DNA from: Hymenobacter caeli
GTDB lineage: Bacteria; Bacteroidota; Bacteroidia; Cytophagales; Hymenobacteraceae
Direction of reading: 5' to 3'
DNA: 64,000 nucleotides
Assembly: GCF_013294115.1 (NCBI RefSeq)
Contig: NZ_JABSNP010000008.1
Coordinates: 124,001-188,000, forward strand
The position numbers and the translations under genes are program-made. The notes under the pieces are model-generated. The model did no database searches. It saw nothing but the letters and a program-made list of their open reading frames with translations, and was not told the DNA's origin. This document shows positions 10,914 to 20,052 of the stretch, in pieces; the stretch's first letter is position 1, and every line of letters starts with the position of its first letter.

Positions 10914-11004
10914 GGCTTTTGAGCGGATTCGTTGAAAGCCCGGCTATACGGCGCACGGCAATCTTTGGCTTAGTAGGCAAATCATACCATTGCTAACCAA
11001 TGGT

Positions 11005-12072
11005 TTAGTCAGCCAGCCACTGCGTGGCCCAGTACTGGCCGGGGCCAAAGAATAGCTGCATTACCTCTTCTACCAATTGGGCCCCATTGGCGCTGTTGGT
11101 AAAAATCAATACGCTTTCCTTCTTGTCCGGCAGCGTCATAAAGAAGCCTTTGAAGTTGCCGTTGTCGCCCCATTGCCACTGGGCGGGGCCCTGGCTGGTA
11201 GTGGCCAGCCCCACCCCGCAAGCCCAGGCAATGTAAGGGTCGGCCGCCACGGCGGGCTGGCCGCAGCGGTTGGCGGCCGTGGCCGGTGTGCGCAGCAGCC
11301 GGGCCGTGGCCGGCCGCAAGCCCTTGCCCGTACGGAACGCCTGCAAAAAGCGGTTGTAGTCGGCCGCCGTGGCGTACAGGCTAAACCCGGCGTTGGCATC
11401 CGGGAAGTGGTCAATGGGGGCGGGTTTGCCCGTGCCGTCGTGGCCGGCGCTGGCCGTGGCGGCAAAGGATTCGTGCCACACAAAGCTGCTGCTTTTCAGA
11501 CCCAAAGGCTTAAATATCTCCTCTGTGGCCAGCGTTTCAAACGACTTACCAGTAAGATATTCCAGCGTTTTTTGCAGAAATGCGTAGCCCTCCCCCGAGT
11601 AGTTCCAGCAGCTGTCGGGGGCATATTCCAGTACCAGAGCCGATGTTTTCCAGCCGGGCCCCGTCGGATTCTCGGCCCAGTTGGGCAGGCCGGCCGTGTG
11701 CGACAGCACCATGCGAGCGGTGATGCGGGCCGCGCGGGGCTGGCCGTGGAGCCGGGGGTAGTCGTGGTATTGCAACAGCGGCTTGTCAAGGTCGAGCAGG
11801 TTGCGGTCGTGCAGGCGCAGGGCCACATAAGCCAGCATCTCCTTGCCCAACGACGCCGCTTCGAATGTGGTAGCGGCCGTAACGGGCTGGTTGGCACCCG
11901 CCTCGCGCACCCCCAGGTTGTAAGCCTCCACAGTTTTGCCCTTGGTGTACACCAGCTGCATCCCGGGCACGCCGTGGCGCTGAAGCAGGGCCGTTAGCTC
12001 GGCTGCGTGTTGCGCCAGGGCCCCTTGGCCCAGCAAGGTGTAAAACAGCAGCAATATTATGTTCTTCATCAT
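11005..12072 (-). CDS. Secreted class C beta-lactamase-related serine hydrolase
   Basis: A 355-residue precursor with a signal peptide ending near ALAQ20. The mature part belongs to the beta-lactamase/DD-peptidase fold family. The nucleophile motif SLGK gives S74 and K77, and Y158 in NYSGEGY matches the YxN-type catalytic tyrosine. The motif SHTAGLPNW is typical of Pfam Beta-lactamase members that act as esterases or D-amino-acid peptidases. Substrate and lactamase activity cannot be read from the sequence. The gene stands alone on the minus strand. Confidence 0.87.
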   Translation of the reverse strand: MMKNIILLLFYTLLGQGALAQHAAELTALLQRHGVPGMQLVYTKGKTVEAYNLGVREAGANQPVTAATTFEAASLGKEMLAYVALRLHDRNLLDLDKPLLQYHDYPRLHGQPRAARITARMVLSHTAGLPNWAENPTGPGWKTSALVLEYAPDSCWNYSGEGYAFLQKTLEYLTGKSFETLATEEIFKPLGLKSSSFVWHESFAATASAGHDGTGKPAPIDHFPDANAGFSLYATAADYNRFLQAFRTGKGLRPATARLLRTPATAANRCGQPAVAADPYIAWACGVGLATTSQGPAQWQWGDNGNFKGFFMTLPDKKESVLIFTNSANGAQLVEEVMQLFFGPGQYWATQWLAD

Positions 12073-12206
12073 GCAAAGGCCGCTCCCTGGTTAATCAAGA
12101 AGCGGTTCAGATCTCGGTGGAAATCGCAGACCAGCCTAGTGCGCTTGCAGCCAGTTGAAGCCGGGGTGCATATAGAGCAAGTAAGCAGCGTGGAGGGCGG
12201 GTTTAA

Positions 12207-12635
12207 TTAACTAGTTTGGGCTTCCCAGTCAATAGTATTTTCTTCAGCTATCTGCCAGCTAACCAATTTTCTACCTAACTCATTAAGTGAAGCGGCTTCG
12301 GCCAAAATCGAGAATTCGACTCTCCTCTTACGGGGCAACGGCTCCTTGTTGTCAACAACTACGCGTAAAGCAGAATCCCCTAAAGGGCTTATGCAATAGG
12401 CTTCCAGCAGGAAAAATGGATAAGAAGTCCCGTCGTCTTTGCCTGATTGAAAAATTACCTTCTGTTCCGAGTTGATGGGAAAGTCCACCAATGCCCGCCC
12501 GAAGTCTTGGAACGCATCCGTATAGTCCCAAAAATCAGCTGAAGCGCTTGTGTCGTGCGTGACAATCGTTACTGTAAACGAGCAGCTACCATCATATTCG
12601 CTTGTACCCTCAAATTTTACACAACCGTTTTTCAT
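12207..12635 (-). CDS. Hypothetical protein (142 aa), AT-richer than neighbours
   Basis: A 142-residue soluble-looking protein without signal peptide. It is rich in aromatic and acidic residues and reads like a compact beta-rich domain (YDGSCSFTVTIVTHD). I do not recognise the family. Its coding sequence is visibly AT-richer than both neighbours, which suggests recent arrival. The Bacteroidota -7 box TACTTTTG lies about 20 bases before the ATG, so it has its own promoter. Small immunity-type proteins often look like this, but no toxin gene is nearby. Confidence 0.65.
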   Translation of the reverse strand: MKNGCVKFEGTSEYDGSCSFTVTIVTHDTSASADFWDYTDAFQDFGRALVDFPINSEQKVIFQSGKDDGTSYPFFLLEAYCISPLGDSALRVVVDNKEPLPRKRRVEFSILAEAASLNELGRKLVSWQIAEENTIDWEAQTS

Positions 12636-12667
12636 AGAGAGCTAGCACTACGCAAAAGTAAATTTCC

Positions 12668-15556
12668 CTAATGCGCCTGCAGCCAGTTCCGCCCCGAGCC
12701 CACCTCCACTTCCAAGGGTACGCCGCGGGGCAGCAGCAGGGCCTGGGTCATCAGCTCTTTGATTTTGGGGGTGATGTAGGCCACTTCTTCCTGCACGGCG
12801 TCGAACACGAGTTCGTCGTGCACCTGTAGGATCATGCGCGTTTTTAGTTTCTCTTCGCGCAGCCAGTGGTAGATGTTGATCATGGCCAGCTTGATGATGT
12901 CGGCCGCCGTGCCCTGGATGGGGGCGTTGATGGCGTTGCGCTCGGTGTAGCCGCGCAGCGTGGCGTTACGCGAGTTGATGTCGCGCAGGTAGCGGCGGCG
13001 TTTGAGCAGGGTTTCGGCGTATTCCAGCTCGCGGGCCCGGTTGATGCTCTCGTCCATGAACTGCTTCACCGACGGGAACTCCTGGAAGTAGGTGTCGATG
13101 ATGTCGGTGGCTTCCTTGCGGCTGATGCCGATGCGCTGGGCGAGGCCAAAAGCGGAAATGCCGTAAATAATGCCGAAGTTGACGGTTTTGGCCTTGCGGC
13201 GCATCTCGCCGTCTACTTCGCTCAGCGGGACGCGGAACACCTTGCTGGCCGTGCTGCTGTGCACGTCGATGCCCTGGCGGAAGGCCTCGATCATCGTGGC
13301 GTCGCCCGAGAAGTCGGCCATGATGCGCAGCTCCACCTGCGAGTAGTCGGCCGCCAGCAGCACGTGCTGGTCGTCGCGCGGCACGAAGGCTTTGCGGATT
13401 TCGCGGCCCTTTTCGGTGCGAATGGGGATGTTTTGCAGGTTGGGGTTGGTGCTGCTCAGGCGGCCGGTGGCCGTCACGGCCTGGTTGAAGTTGGTGTGCA
13501 CGCGGCCGTCCACCACGCTCACCAGCTGGGGCAGGGCCTCCACGTAGGTGCTGCGCAGCTTGCTGAGCTGGCGGTACTCCAGGATGAGGGCGGCGATGGG
13601 GTTGTCGGCCGCGAGCTGGCTCAGGATTTCCTCGCCGGTGGCGTACTGGCCGGTCTTGGTTTTCTTGATTTTGCCCCGGCCGATGTCCATTTTATCAAAC
13701 AGCACCTCGCCGAGCTGCTTGGGCGAGCCGATGTTGAATTCCTGGCCGGCTTCCGTGAAAATCTGCGCTTCCAGCTCCTGCACGTAGCCTTGCAGCTCGG
13801 CCGAGTACTCGCCCATCGCCACCGAGTCGATGCGCACGCCCTCGTACTCGATGCTGCTCAGCACCGGCACCAGCGGGTTCTCCACGGTGTTCAGCAACTC
13901 CAACAGGCCCAGCTCTTTGAGCATCGGCTCGAACACGTGCTTGAGCTGCAGGGTCACGTCGGCGTCTTCGCAGGCGTAGTCTTTCACCTGGGCCGGGGCG
14001 ATGTCGGCCATCGTGATTTGCTTCTTGCCCTTGGGCCCGATGAGGTCGGTGATGGGCACCGGGGCGTAGTGCAGGTAGGTTTCGGCCAGCACGTCCATGT
14101 TGTGGCGCATGTCGGGCTCGATGAGGTAGTGCGCCAGCATGGTATCGAACAGGGGCCCCGCTACTTCCACGCGGTAGTGCCGCAGAATGCTGAGGTCGTA
14201 CTTGATGTTCTGGCCGATTTTGAGGATGTCGGGGCTGCTGAAAAACGGGCCGAACTCGTCCACGATGGCCTGGGCGGCGGGCAGGTCGTCGGCCGGCACG
14301 GGCACGTAGTAGGCCTCGCCCGGCCGGTAGCAGAAGCTCAGGCCCACCAGCCGCGCCGTCATCGTGTCGAGGCCCGTGGTTTCGGTATCGAAACTGACTT
14401 CCGTTTGGCGCAGCAGGAAGTGCAGCAGCGACTGGCGGCGCGCGGGCGTGTCCATCAGGTGGTACTGGTAGGGCACGTCTTCGAGGCGGCGGCGGGCCCC
14501 GGCCGGGGCCCCATCGTGGCCCGTTTCGCCCTCCTCGGCCCCGATGGCCACGGCCTCGTCGCCGGGGTTGCCGAAGAGCGAGGCCTGGCCGCCGGCCGCC
14601 GGCTTGGGCCGCCGGGCCCCGGTGGTGCCGGGCTTGGCCACGCTGGCCGGGGTGCGCGGGGGCCCCTCGCCCAGCACGCGGGCGGCCAGCTGCCGGAATT
14701 CCAGCTCGTCGAACAGCTCGCGCAGGCGGGCCTCGTCGGGGGCATCGAGCACCAGCTTGTCGGGCTCAAACTCCAGCGGCACGTTCACGTGAATGGTGGC
14801 CAGCTCCTTGCTCAGCAGGCCCTGCTCAGCGAAGTTGCGCACGTTTTCCTGCTGCTTGCCCTTCAGCTCGTCCACGTGGGCCAGCAGGTTTTCGACCGAG
14901 CCGTACTTCTGAATGAGCGTTTTGGCCGTCTTCTCGCCGATGCCGGGGATGCCGGGGATGTTGTCGGAGGCGTCGCCCTGCAAGCCCAGGATGTCGATGA
15001 CCTGCTCCACGCGCTCAATCTCGAAGCGGGCCAGCACGTGGGCCACGTCCAGGATTTCGGCCGCGTTGCCCATGAAGGCCGGCTTGTAGATTTTGATGCG
15101 CTCCGTCACGAGCTGGCAGTAGTCCTTGTCGGGCGTCATCATGAACACCTCAAAGCCCTGGGCCTCGGCGCGTTGGGCCAGGGTGCCAATCACGTCGTCG
15201 GCCTCGTAGCCCTCCATCAGCAGGATGGGGATGTGGAAGGCCTCGATGATTTGCTTGATGTACGGGATGGCGATGCCGATGTCTTCGGGCATGGCCTGGC
15301 GCTGCGCCTTGTAGGCCGGAAAGGCCTCGTGGCGGAAGGTTTTCTTGGGCCCGTCGAAGCACACGCCGATGTGGGTGGGCCGCTCTTTTTGCAGCACTTC
15401 CACCAGCGTGTTGGTGAAGCCCAGCACGGCCCCCGTGTTCATGCCCTTGGAGTTAATGCGCGGGTTTTTGCTGAACGCGAAGTGCGAGCGGTAAATCAGA
15501 GCAAAGGCGTCGAGCAGGAAAAGCTTCCCAGGGGCGGCAGTGGTGGTATCGGTCAT
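12668..15556 (-). CDS. polA: DNA polymerase I
   Basis: A 962-residue repair and Okazaki-processing polymerase. The N-terminal 5' nuclease spans about 10-280. A linker rich in Pro and Ala covers about 290-370. The 3'-5' exonuclease begins near 385 and keeps its acidic residues (SFDTETTGLD at about 389). The polymerase occupies about 590-962, with motif A DYSQVELR and motif C VHDELVFD. Both catalytic sites are intact, so it should proofread. The ATG at 15556 is chosen from the family start. The upstream extension to 15682 crosses a GC-rich hairpin and reads as filler. Confidence 0.97.
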   Translation of the reverse strand: MTDTTTAAPGKLFLLDAFALIYRSHFAFSKNPRINSKGMNTGAVLGFTNTLVEVLQKERPTHIGVCFDGPKKTFRHEAFPAYKAQRQAMPEDIGIAIPYIKQIIEAFHIPILLMEGYEADDVIGTLAQRAEAQGFEVFMMTPDKDYCQLVTERIKIYKPAFMGNAAEILDVAHVLARFEIERVEQVIDILGLQGDASDNIPGIPGIGEKTAKTLIQKYGSVENLLAHVDELKGKQQENVRNFAEQGLLSKELATIHVNVPLEFEPDKLVLDAPDEARLRELFDELEFRQLAARVLGEGPPRTPASVAKPGTTGARRPKPAAGGQASLFGNPGDEAVAIGAEEGETGHDGAPAGARRRLEDVPYQYHLMDTPARRQSLLHFLLRQTEVSFDTETTGLDTMTARLVGLSFCYRPGEAYYVPVPADDLPAAQAIVDEFGPFFSSPDILKIGQNIKYDLSILRHYRVEVAGPLFDTMLAHYLIEPDMRHNMDVLAETYLHYAPVPITDLIGPKGKKQITMADIAPAQVKDYACEDADVTLQLKHVFEPMLKELGLLELLNTVENPLVPVLSSIEYEGVRIDSVAMGEYSAELQGYVQELEAQIFTEAGQEFNIGSPKQLGEVLFDKMDIGRGKIKKTKTGQYATGEEILSQLAADNPIAALILEYRQLSKLRSTYVEALPQLVSVVDGRVHTNFNQAVTATGRLSSTNPNLQNIPIRTEKGREIRKAFVPRDDQHVLLAADYSQVELRIMADFSGDATMIEAFRQGIDVHSSTASKVFRVPLSEVDGEMRRKAKTVNFGIIYGISAFGLAQRIGISRKEATDIIDTYFQEFPSVKQFMDESINRARELEYAETLLKRRRYLRDINSRNATLRGYTERNAINAPIQGTAADIIKLAMINIYHWLREEKLKTRMILQVHDELVFDAVQEEVAYITPKIKELMTQALLLPRGVPLEVEVGSGRNWLQAH

Positions 15557-15698
15557 GGCAGGCGAAAGTACGGCCGGGCCGGGCCGTCCGTTGAGCGGCC
15601 CCGGCCCGGCGGAGAACAGGGGTACCGGCTGAAAAGCAATGGCCCCGGAAGCGGCAAAACCTGCTGCTTTCGGGGCCTCCAACCGTAACGCTTGTTAA

Positions 15699-16415
15699 CT
15701 ACATCTTCGACAGCCCCTTGAAAAAGCTTTCCTGGTACGACTTGCCGATGGGCACGTAGTAGCCGCCCTTCAGGTTGGCGGTGTTGTCCTCGATGGATTC
15801 GATGTGCTGGGTGTTGAGTAAATAGCTGCGGTGCACGCGCACGAAGTTGGGAAACACGGCCAGCCTGGCTTCCAGGGCTTTCAGGGTGGTGTACACGATG
15901 TATTTCTGCTGGGCCGTGACGATGTTGACGTAATCGGACAGGGCTTCGACGTAAAGCACCTCGTCGAAGTTGATGCGCACCATGCGGCTGTTCACCTTCA
16001 CGAACACGTCGGCGTTGGCGGGGGCGGCGGGCACGTCGGGGGCCCCGGCAGCGTGGGGCCGGGGGCGCTGGCGCACCCGCTCCACGGCCTGGCTGAAACG
16101 GCCGTACTCGAAGGGCTTCACCAGGTAGTCGGTCACCCGCAACTCGAAGGCATCGACGGCAAAGTCTTGGCGGGCGGTGGTAATGATGACGTCCGGCGGG
16201 TTTTGCAGCAGCCGCAGCAGCTCCAAGCCGTTGAGGTGGGGCATCTCAATGTCGAGAAACAGCAAATCGACGGCGTGCCCCTCGCGCAAGTAGGCCAGGC
16301 CGGCGATGCCGTCGGCCAGCGAAGCTTTCAGTTCCAAGTCGGGCGTGAGGCCCACGTAATGTTCCAGCGTGAGCCGGTTAATTTCGTCGTCGTCGATGAT
16401 GGCGCAAGTCAGCAT
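15699..16415 (-). CDS. LytR/AlgR-type response regulator
   Basis: A 238-residue two-domain regulator. The receiver (1-120) has the acidic pocket DDD at 8-10, the phospho-acceptor D55 (LLFLDIEMP) and the conserved K in YLVKPFEY. The C-terminal LytTR DNA-binding domain (about 135-235) shows the VHRSYLLN core. It lies 142 bases upstream of polA on the same strand. Such regulators usually pair with a LytS or YehU-type kinase, but none is adjacent, so its sensor must be elsewhere. Confidence 0.92.
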   Translation of the reverse strand: MLTCAIIDDDEINRLTLEHYVGLTPDLELKASLADGIAGLAYLREGHAVDLLFLDIEMPHLNGLELLRLLQNPPDVIITTARQDFAVDAFELRVTDYLVKPFEYGRFSQAVERVRQRPRPHAAGAPDVPAAPANADVFVKVNSRMVRINFDEVLYVEALSDYVNIVTAQQKYIVYTTLKALEARLAVFPNFVRVHRSYLLNTQHIESIEDNTANLKGGYYVPIGKSYQESFFKGLSKM

Positions 16416-16541
16416 AAATGGAGGCGTGGCACTGCGGGAAAACTACGGCACCCGAGGCGCCGTTGGCAGGGCTAAGGTAGCCGTTCACAGCGCAAAACCC
16501 ACCATTGGCCCCGATGTTCTTGCGCAGCTTTTTTTTCTGTG

Positions 16542-17948
16542 CTACACACCGGTGGCGGCCAGTTCTTGGAGCAGCTGCGCCTGCACGGCGGGGCCGTCGA
16601 AATCGGCTTCGGCTTGGATGTAGGGCATGAGGCGGGCCATCACGGCGTCCTGGCGCTGGCCGGCGGCCCAGGCCTCGGCGTAGGGCAGGTGCGAAAACGT
16701 GACCCGCGTGTAGAGCGGCACCCATCGGTCGGGGTAGAGCGCCGCAATCTTGTTCTCGATGCGCTTTTGCAGCAAAAAGCGCGGGTCGCCCACCCGGTCG
16801 CGCATCTCAACGAAGTTGTACAGCGCTAAGTCGGCCATGGCGTCGGCGTTGGGCTTGCGCTGCTGCTCAAATTCGGCCATCACGGCGGGCCAGGCGGCGT
16901 CGCCGTGCGCGTTCAGCAGGCCGTCGAGCACGGTGCAGTCCTCGAAGCCCACGTTCATGCCCTGCCCGTAAAAGGGCACGATGGCGTGGGCCGCGTCGCC
17001 GAGCAGCAGCACGTCGGCCGCGTGCCACGGGTAGCAACGCACCGTGACGAGCGAGCTGGTGGGGTTGGTGAAAAACTCCTCGGCCAGGCGCGGCATTAGC
17101 GGGACGGCGTCGGCGAATACGTCGGCGAAAAAGGCCGTTACGGCCGCCGCGTCGGGCAGGGCGGCGAAACTCGCGGGGCCCTCGTAGGGAAAAAACAGGG
17201 TGGCGTTGAACGAGCCGTCGAGGTTGGGCAGCGCAATCATCAGGTACTGGCCGCGGGGCCAGATGTGAAGGGCGTTTTTCTCCAGGGCCCAGGTGCCGCC
17301 GGGGCCCGCTTCCAAGGTCAGCTCCTTGTAGCCGTACTCCAGGTAGGTTTGCGAGTAGTTGTAGCGGTCGGTGCGTTGCAGGGCCCCGCGCACGGCCGAA
17401 AATGCCCCGTCGGCCCCAAACAGCTGGCTGTACGGCTCGGTGTACTCGCGGCCGGTGGCCACGTCGCGCAGGTGCAGGGCGCGGCCGGCCAAGTCGAGGC
17501 GCTGGAGCTGCTGGCCGAAGCGCAGCTGCACGCCGGGCCGGGCCTCCAGCAAGTCGAGCAGGGTGCGGTTGAGCTGGTCGCGGTTGACGGAGTAGATGGC
17601 CTGCCCGGCGGCCCCGTAGGGCTGGCCCGTGAGCTGGCCCTGGCGGTCGTGCATCACCCGCCGGTAGAGCGGGATGCTGACCCGCCGCACGTCGTCGGCG
17701 ATGCCCACGCCCTCCAGGGCCCGCCAGCCGCGGTCCGACAGGGCCAGGTTGATGGAGCGGCCTTCGCTGCGGCCGCTGCGGCGCAGGTCGGGGCGGCGGT
17801 CGAGCAGTTGCACCGGGTGGCCGCGCCGGGCCAGGTACAGCGCCAGCAGCGAGCCCACCAGCCCCGCCCCCGCCACGGTGAGCGGTGGCACGGCCCCGGT
17901 GGGGCCCGCCGGGGCCGTGCCGGCGGCAGAAGAAGTGGGCAGCGACAT
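16542..17948 (-). CDS. kmo: Kynurenine 3-monooxygenase
   Basis: A 468-residue FAD monooxygenase that hydroxylates kynurenine with NADPH and oxygen, in the tryptophan-to-quinolinate route of NAD synthesis. The Rossmann motif GAGLVGSLLALYLARRG is near the N-terminus. The second FAD motif LLLGDAAHAIVPFYGQGMN and the KMO-like GRSINLALSDRG are present. The frame upstream of the ATG at 17948 is a low-complexity extension and is left out. No other kynurenine-pathway gene is in the window, so the pathway assignment rests on family similarity alone. Confidence 0.88.
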   Translation of the reverse strand: MSLPTSSAAGTAPAGPTGAVPPLTVAGAGLVGSLLALYLARRGHPVQLLDRRPDLRRSGRSEGRSINLALSDRGWRALEGVGIADDVRRVSIPLYRRVMHDRQGQLTGQPYGAAGQAIYSVNRDQLNRTLLDLLEARPGVQLRFGQQLQRLDLAGRALHLRDVATGREYTEPYSQLFGADGAFSAVRGALQRTDRYNYSQTYLEYGYKELTLEAGPGGTWALEKNALHIWPRGQYLMIALPNLDGSFNATLFFPYEGPASFAALPDAAAVTAFFADVFADAVPLMPRLAEEFFTNPTSSLVTVRCYPWHAADVLLLGDAAHAIVPFYGQGMNVGFEDCTVLDGLLNAHGDAAWPAVMAEFEQQRKPNADAMADLALYNFVEMRDRVGDPRFLLQKRIENKIAALYPDRWVPLYTRVTFSHLPYAEAWAAGQRQDAVMARLMPYIQAEADFDGPAVQAQLLQELAATGV

Positions 17949-18158
17949 AAGCAAAGGAGGAAGTAAAGGGGCCGCGAAGCTACGCCCACCCAGCAACAGC
18001 CTCCGGCCAGCCCGGTTTGCCGGCCCTGCCCTTTGGGGCCGTTTGGCACGCGAAACGCGCCGTTCACCGAAACCAGGGCGGGCTGAAAATCCGCGGCGGG
18101 CCCGCGCTCGAATATTTAGGCAGAATATTATCAGCAAAGCCGTCCTCCCTTCCGCGCC

Positions 18159-18341
18159 ATGAGAGAATTCCCCGAAGCCCTAGCTTACTTCAACGCCCCC
18201 GCCCCGCACCTCCCTTCGGCCGCCGGCGCCCCCGGCTGGGCCCCACCCCGGCCGGCCCCGCGCACGCTCGTGTTCTGCGGCTTCCAGATTGGCGAAGAGC
18301 CCGACCCGCGGCTCGGCGGCCACCCCGACCTGGTGTACTAG
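18159..18341 (+). CDS. Small hypothetical protein (60 aa)
   Basis: A 60-residue proline-rich peptide with a plausible ATG, divergent from kmo by 210 bases and 33 bases before the next gene. It has a single Cys and no membrane segment. The AT-rich stretch at 18111-18140 could hold a promoter. High GC makes a chance frame possible, and nothing identifies a family. Confidence 0.35.
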   Translation: MREFPEALAYFNAPAPHLPSAAGAPGWAPPRPAPRTLVFCGFQIGEEPDPRLGGHPDLVY

Positions 18342-18360
18342 CCCTCCCCGGGCCCGCCGT

Positions 18361-18368
18361 TACCTTTG
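18361..18368 (+). promoter_or_regulatory. -7 box TACCTTTG six bases before a start codon
   Basis: A perfect TAnnTTTG match ending six bases before the ATG at 18375, which predicts a very short or absent 5' leader. No clear -33 word is visible. Confidence 0.5.
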
Positions 18369-18374
18369 CGCCTT

Positions 18375-18905
18375 ATGACGACCCGCTACATTTTTCTGGC
18401 CGCCGTGCTGCTGAGTGCCCTGGCCGTGGGGGCCTACGCCTGGCTGGGCGGGTTCCGGCCGGCCACCGCCGCCCTCGAAACCACCGGCGCGCCGGTGTTT
18501 CTGGCCGGGCAGGCCTACGCCGGCTCCGCGCAGGGCGACGGCTTCGGGCCCCTGTTCCGCCGGGCCAAGCAGGTGCTCGACGAAGGCCGCCTGCCCGGGA
18601 CTGCCCTGGCCAACCTCTACTACAACAACCCCGAAACCGACCACGACACGGTGCGGGCCTTCATCGGCCTGGCGGTGGCCGACACGCTGCGGCCGCTGCC
18701 CGCCGGCCTGCGCTACCGCCTGGTGCCCGCCGGCCAGCGCGTGGTGGCCGCCCGCACCGCCGGCGTCAGCTTCCTGCTCTCGCCCAACAAGCTCTACCCC
18801 GCCGCCCAGGCCGTGGTGAAAGACCAAAAGCTGGCCCCGCGCGACTTCTACCTCGAACGCTTCGGCCCCGGCGAAACCGCCGAAGTGTGGGTGGGCGTGA
18901 AGTAG
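18375..18905 (+). CDS. Membrane-anchored protein, possibly GyrI-like ligand-binding domain
   Basis: A 176-residue protein with one N-terminal membrane segment (about 5-22) and a globular remainder. The stretch LYYNNPETDHDTVRAFIGLA recalls the GyrI-like/SOUL small-molecule-binding fold (YYNNP then a conserved acidic loop), but the match is loose. It stands alone, convergent with the beta-barrel gene, with a -7 box right in front of the ATG. A TTG nine bases upstream would add only three residues. Confidence 0.6.
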   Translation: MTTRYIFLAAVLLSALAVGAYAWLGGFRPATAALETTGAPVFLAGQAYAGSAQGDGFGPLFRRAKQVLDEGRLPGTALANLYYNNPETDHDTVRAFIGLAVADTLRPLPAGLRYRLVPAGQRVVAARTAGVSFLLSPNKLYPAAQAVVKDQKLAPRDFYLERFGPGETAEVWVGVK

Positions 18906-18935
18906 TACCGGTTTCCGGCCCGGGGCCCCAGCGCA

Positions 18936-19499
18936 CTACTTGCCGAAGTAATAGGCCGCGCCCAGCTGGAAATTGCTCAGGCTGAAGCCCAGGTCGAAGG
19001 TGGAAACGTTGTTAAAATCGGTGGCGTACGAGAGGCCCCGCAGGGAGGCTTCCACCCCGAAGCGCGGGACGGGAAAGAAGGCCAGCCCCGGCGTCACGCT
19101 CAGGTAGCCTTGGTTAACGCCGTCGAAGACCCCCGGATTTGTGCGGGCGTAGCCCACGCTGCCCTGGCCGAATAAGGCGAATTTGTCGCCGCCCACAAAG
19201 CGGTAGTAGCGGGCAAATGGCCCCACGGCGAACGAATTGCCGCCGAAATAATCCGAGTTGCCGCCGTCGAGGCGGAGGCTGGCGCTAACGCCTACCACCA
19301 GGTTGTCGGCCACGAACTTGCCCACCGTGGGCGAGAGCTCAAACAAGTTACCTGACCCCTGGCTGCCGTGGCTTTCGTGGTGGTAGCCGATGGTGCCCGT
19401 CAGCAGGCCCCGGCCTTTGGTGAGCGGGGTTTGGGCGTGGGCCGCGCCGGCCGCCAGGGCCAGCAGCGCCAGCAGCGCCAGCAAAAGTACTTTTTTCAT
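18936..19499 (-). CDS. Outer-membrane beta-barrel protein
   Basis: A 187-residue precursor with a clear signal peptide (cleavage near AHAQ23) and alternating-hydrophobicity strands ending in an aromatic-rich C-terminus (GAAYYFGK). This fits the eight-strand OmpA/OmpX-like or PorT-type barrels of Bacteroidota. It should sit in the outer membrane. The function is not evident. It lies downstream of the tRNA-Pro terminator and is convergent with the preceding membrane protein. Confidence 0.8.
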   Translation of the reverse strand: MKKVLLLALLALLALAAGAAHAQTPLTKGRGLLTGTIGYHHESHGSQGSGNLFELSPTVGKFVADNLVVGVSASLRLDGGNSDYFGGNSFAVGPFARYYRFVGGDKFALFGQGSVGYARTNPGVFDGVNQGYLSVTPGLAFFPVPRFGVEASLRGLSYATDFNNVSTFDLGFSLSNFQLGAAYYFGK

Positions 19500-19572
19500 A
19501 AACGTGAAAAGGAAATATGGAATATTCTGGCGAACGCATCCTCTCCCCGTAAATTGTCATTGACAAACACAA

Positions 19573-19608
19573 AAAAAGGCCCTTCCAAACAATTGGAAGG
19601 GCCTTTTT
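19573..19608. terminator. Terminator after tRNA-Pro(CGG)
   Basis: Perfect 16-bp arms (AAAAAGGCCCTTCCAA) around ACAA. The A- and T-runs on both sides make it bidirectional. It lies six bases past the tRNA 3' end. Confidence 0.85.
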
Positions 19609-19613
19609 GCGGG

Positions 19614-19687
19614 TCGGGGTGGCAGGATTCGAACCTACGGCCTCGTCGTCCCGAACGACGCGCGCTACCGGGCTGCGCTACACCCCG
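19614..19687 (-). tRNA. tRNA-Pro (anticodon CGG)
   Basis: A full cloverleaf of 74 bases with acceptor CGGGGTG/CACCCCG and discriminator A. The anticodon stem CGTCG closes a loop TTCGGGA with CGG at the anticodon position, and the T arm is GTAGG-TTCGAAT-CCTGC. It reads CCG codons. Confidence 0.96.
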
Positions 19688-19741
19688 AAACCGGGGCCCG
19701 ATGGGGCGGGCACCCGTTGCTATTTCCAATTCCCGCGGCCG

Positions 19742-19775
19742 AAAAAAGCCTCCGAACGCGAAGTTCGGAGGCTTT
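19742..19775 (-). terminator. Terminator after tRNA-Pro(GGG)
   Basis: 13-bp arms (AAAGCCTCCGAAC) around GCGAA, followed on the minus strand by a T-run. It separates the two tRNA-Pro genes, so each is a separate transcript. Confidence 0.8.
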
Positions 19776-19796
19776 CAAGAGCGGCTGCCCTTGCAG

Positions 19797-19870
19797 TCGG
19801 AGTGGCAGGATTCGAACCTACGACCTCCAGCACCCCATGCTGGCGCGATACCAGGCTACGCTACACCCCG
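19797..19870 (-). tRNA. tRNA-Pro (anticodon GGG)
   Basis: A 74-base cloverleaf. The acceptor CGGGGTG pairs with CACTCCG with one G-T wobble. The stem CCAGC/GCTGG closes loop ATGGGGT with GGG as anticodon. The T arm is the same as in the neighbouring tRNA-Pro. It reads CCC and CCT codons. Confidence 0.96.
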
Positions 19871-19887
19871 ATGGGTAATTGGAGCGA

Positions 19888-19920
19888 CAAAGGTAACGCT
19901 TTTGCTGCGCCCGGTGCAAA
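19888..19920 (-). promoter_or_regulatory. Promoter of tRNA-Pro(GGG)
   Basis: TTTG at 19917-19920 and TACCTTTG at 19888-19895 on the minus strand with a 21-base spacer, which is both Bacteroidota consensus words. The tRNA starts 17 bases downstream. Confidence 0.75.
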
Positions 19921-20052
19921 CAGCGGCCAATTATTTTTTGCCGGGACCCGCCGCCACAGGGGCCGCCGCGCCCCGCATTCGCGTGATTGGCGGGGGGTTA
20001 TGTACTTTTATCTCTGCCGTCGTTAGCGGTACTTTTTATTCTTTTGAACGTT

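Noticed and set aside
12866-15688. A 940-codon plus-strand frame opposite polA
   Set aside because: polA on the minus strand has all catalytic motifs. The antisense product is His/Val/Gln-rich without structure, typical of GC-rich shadows.
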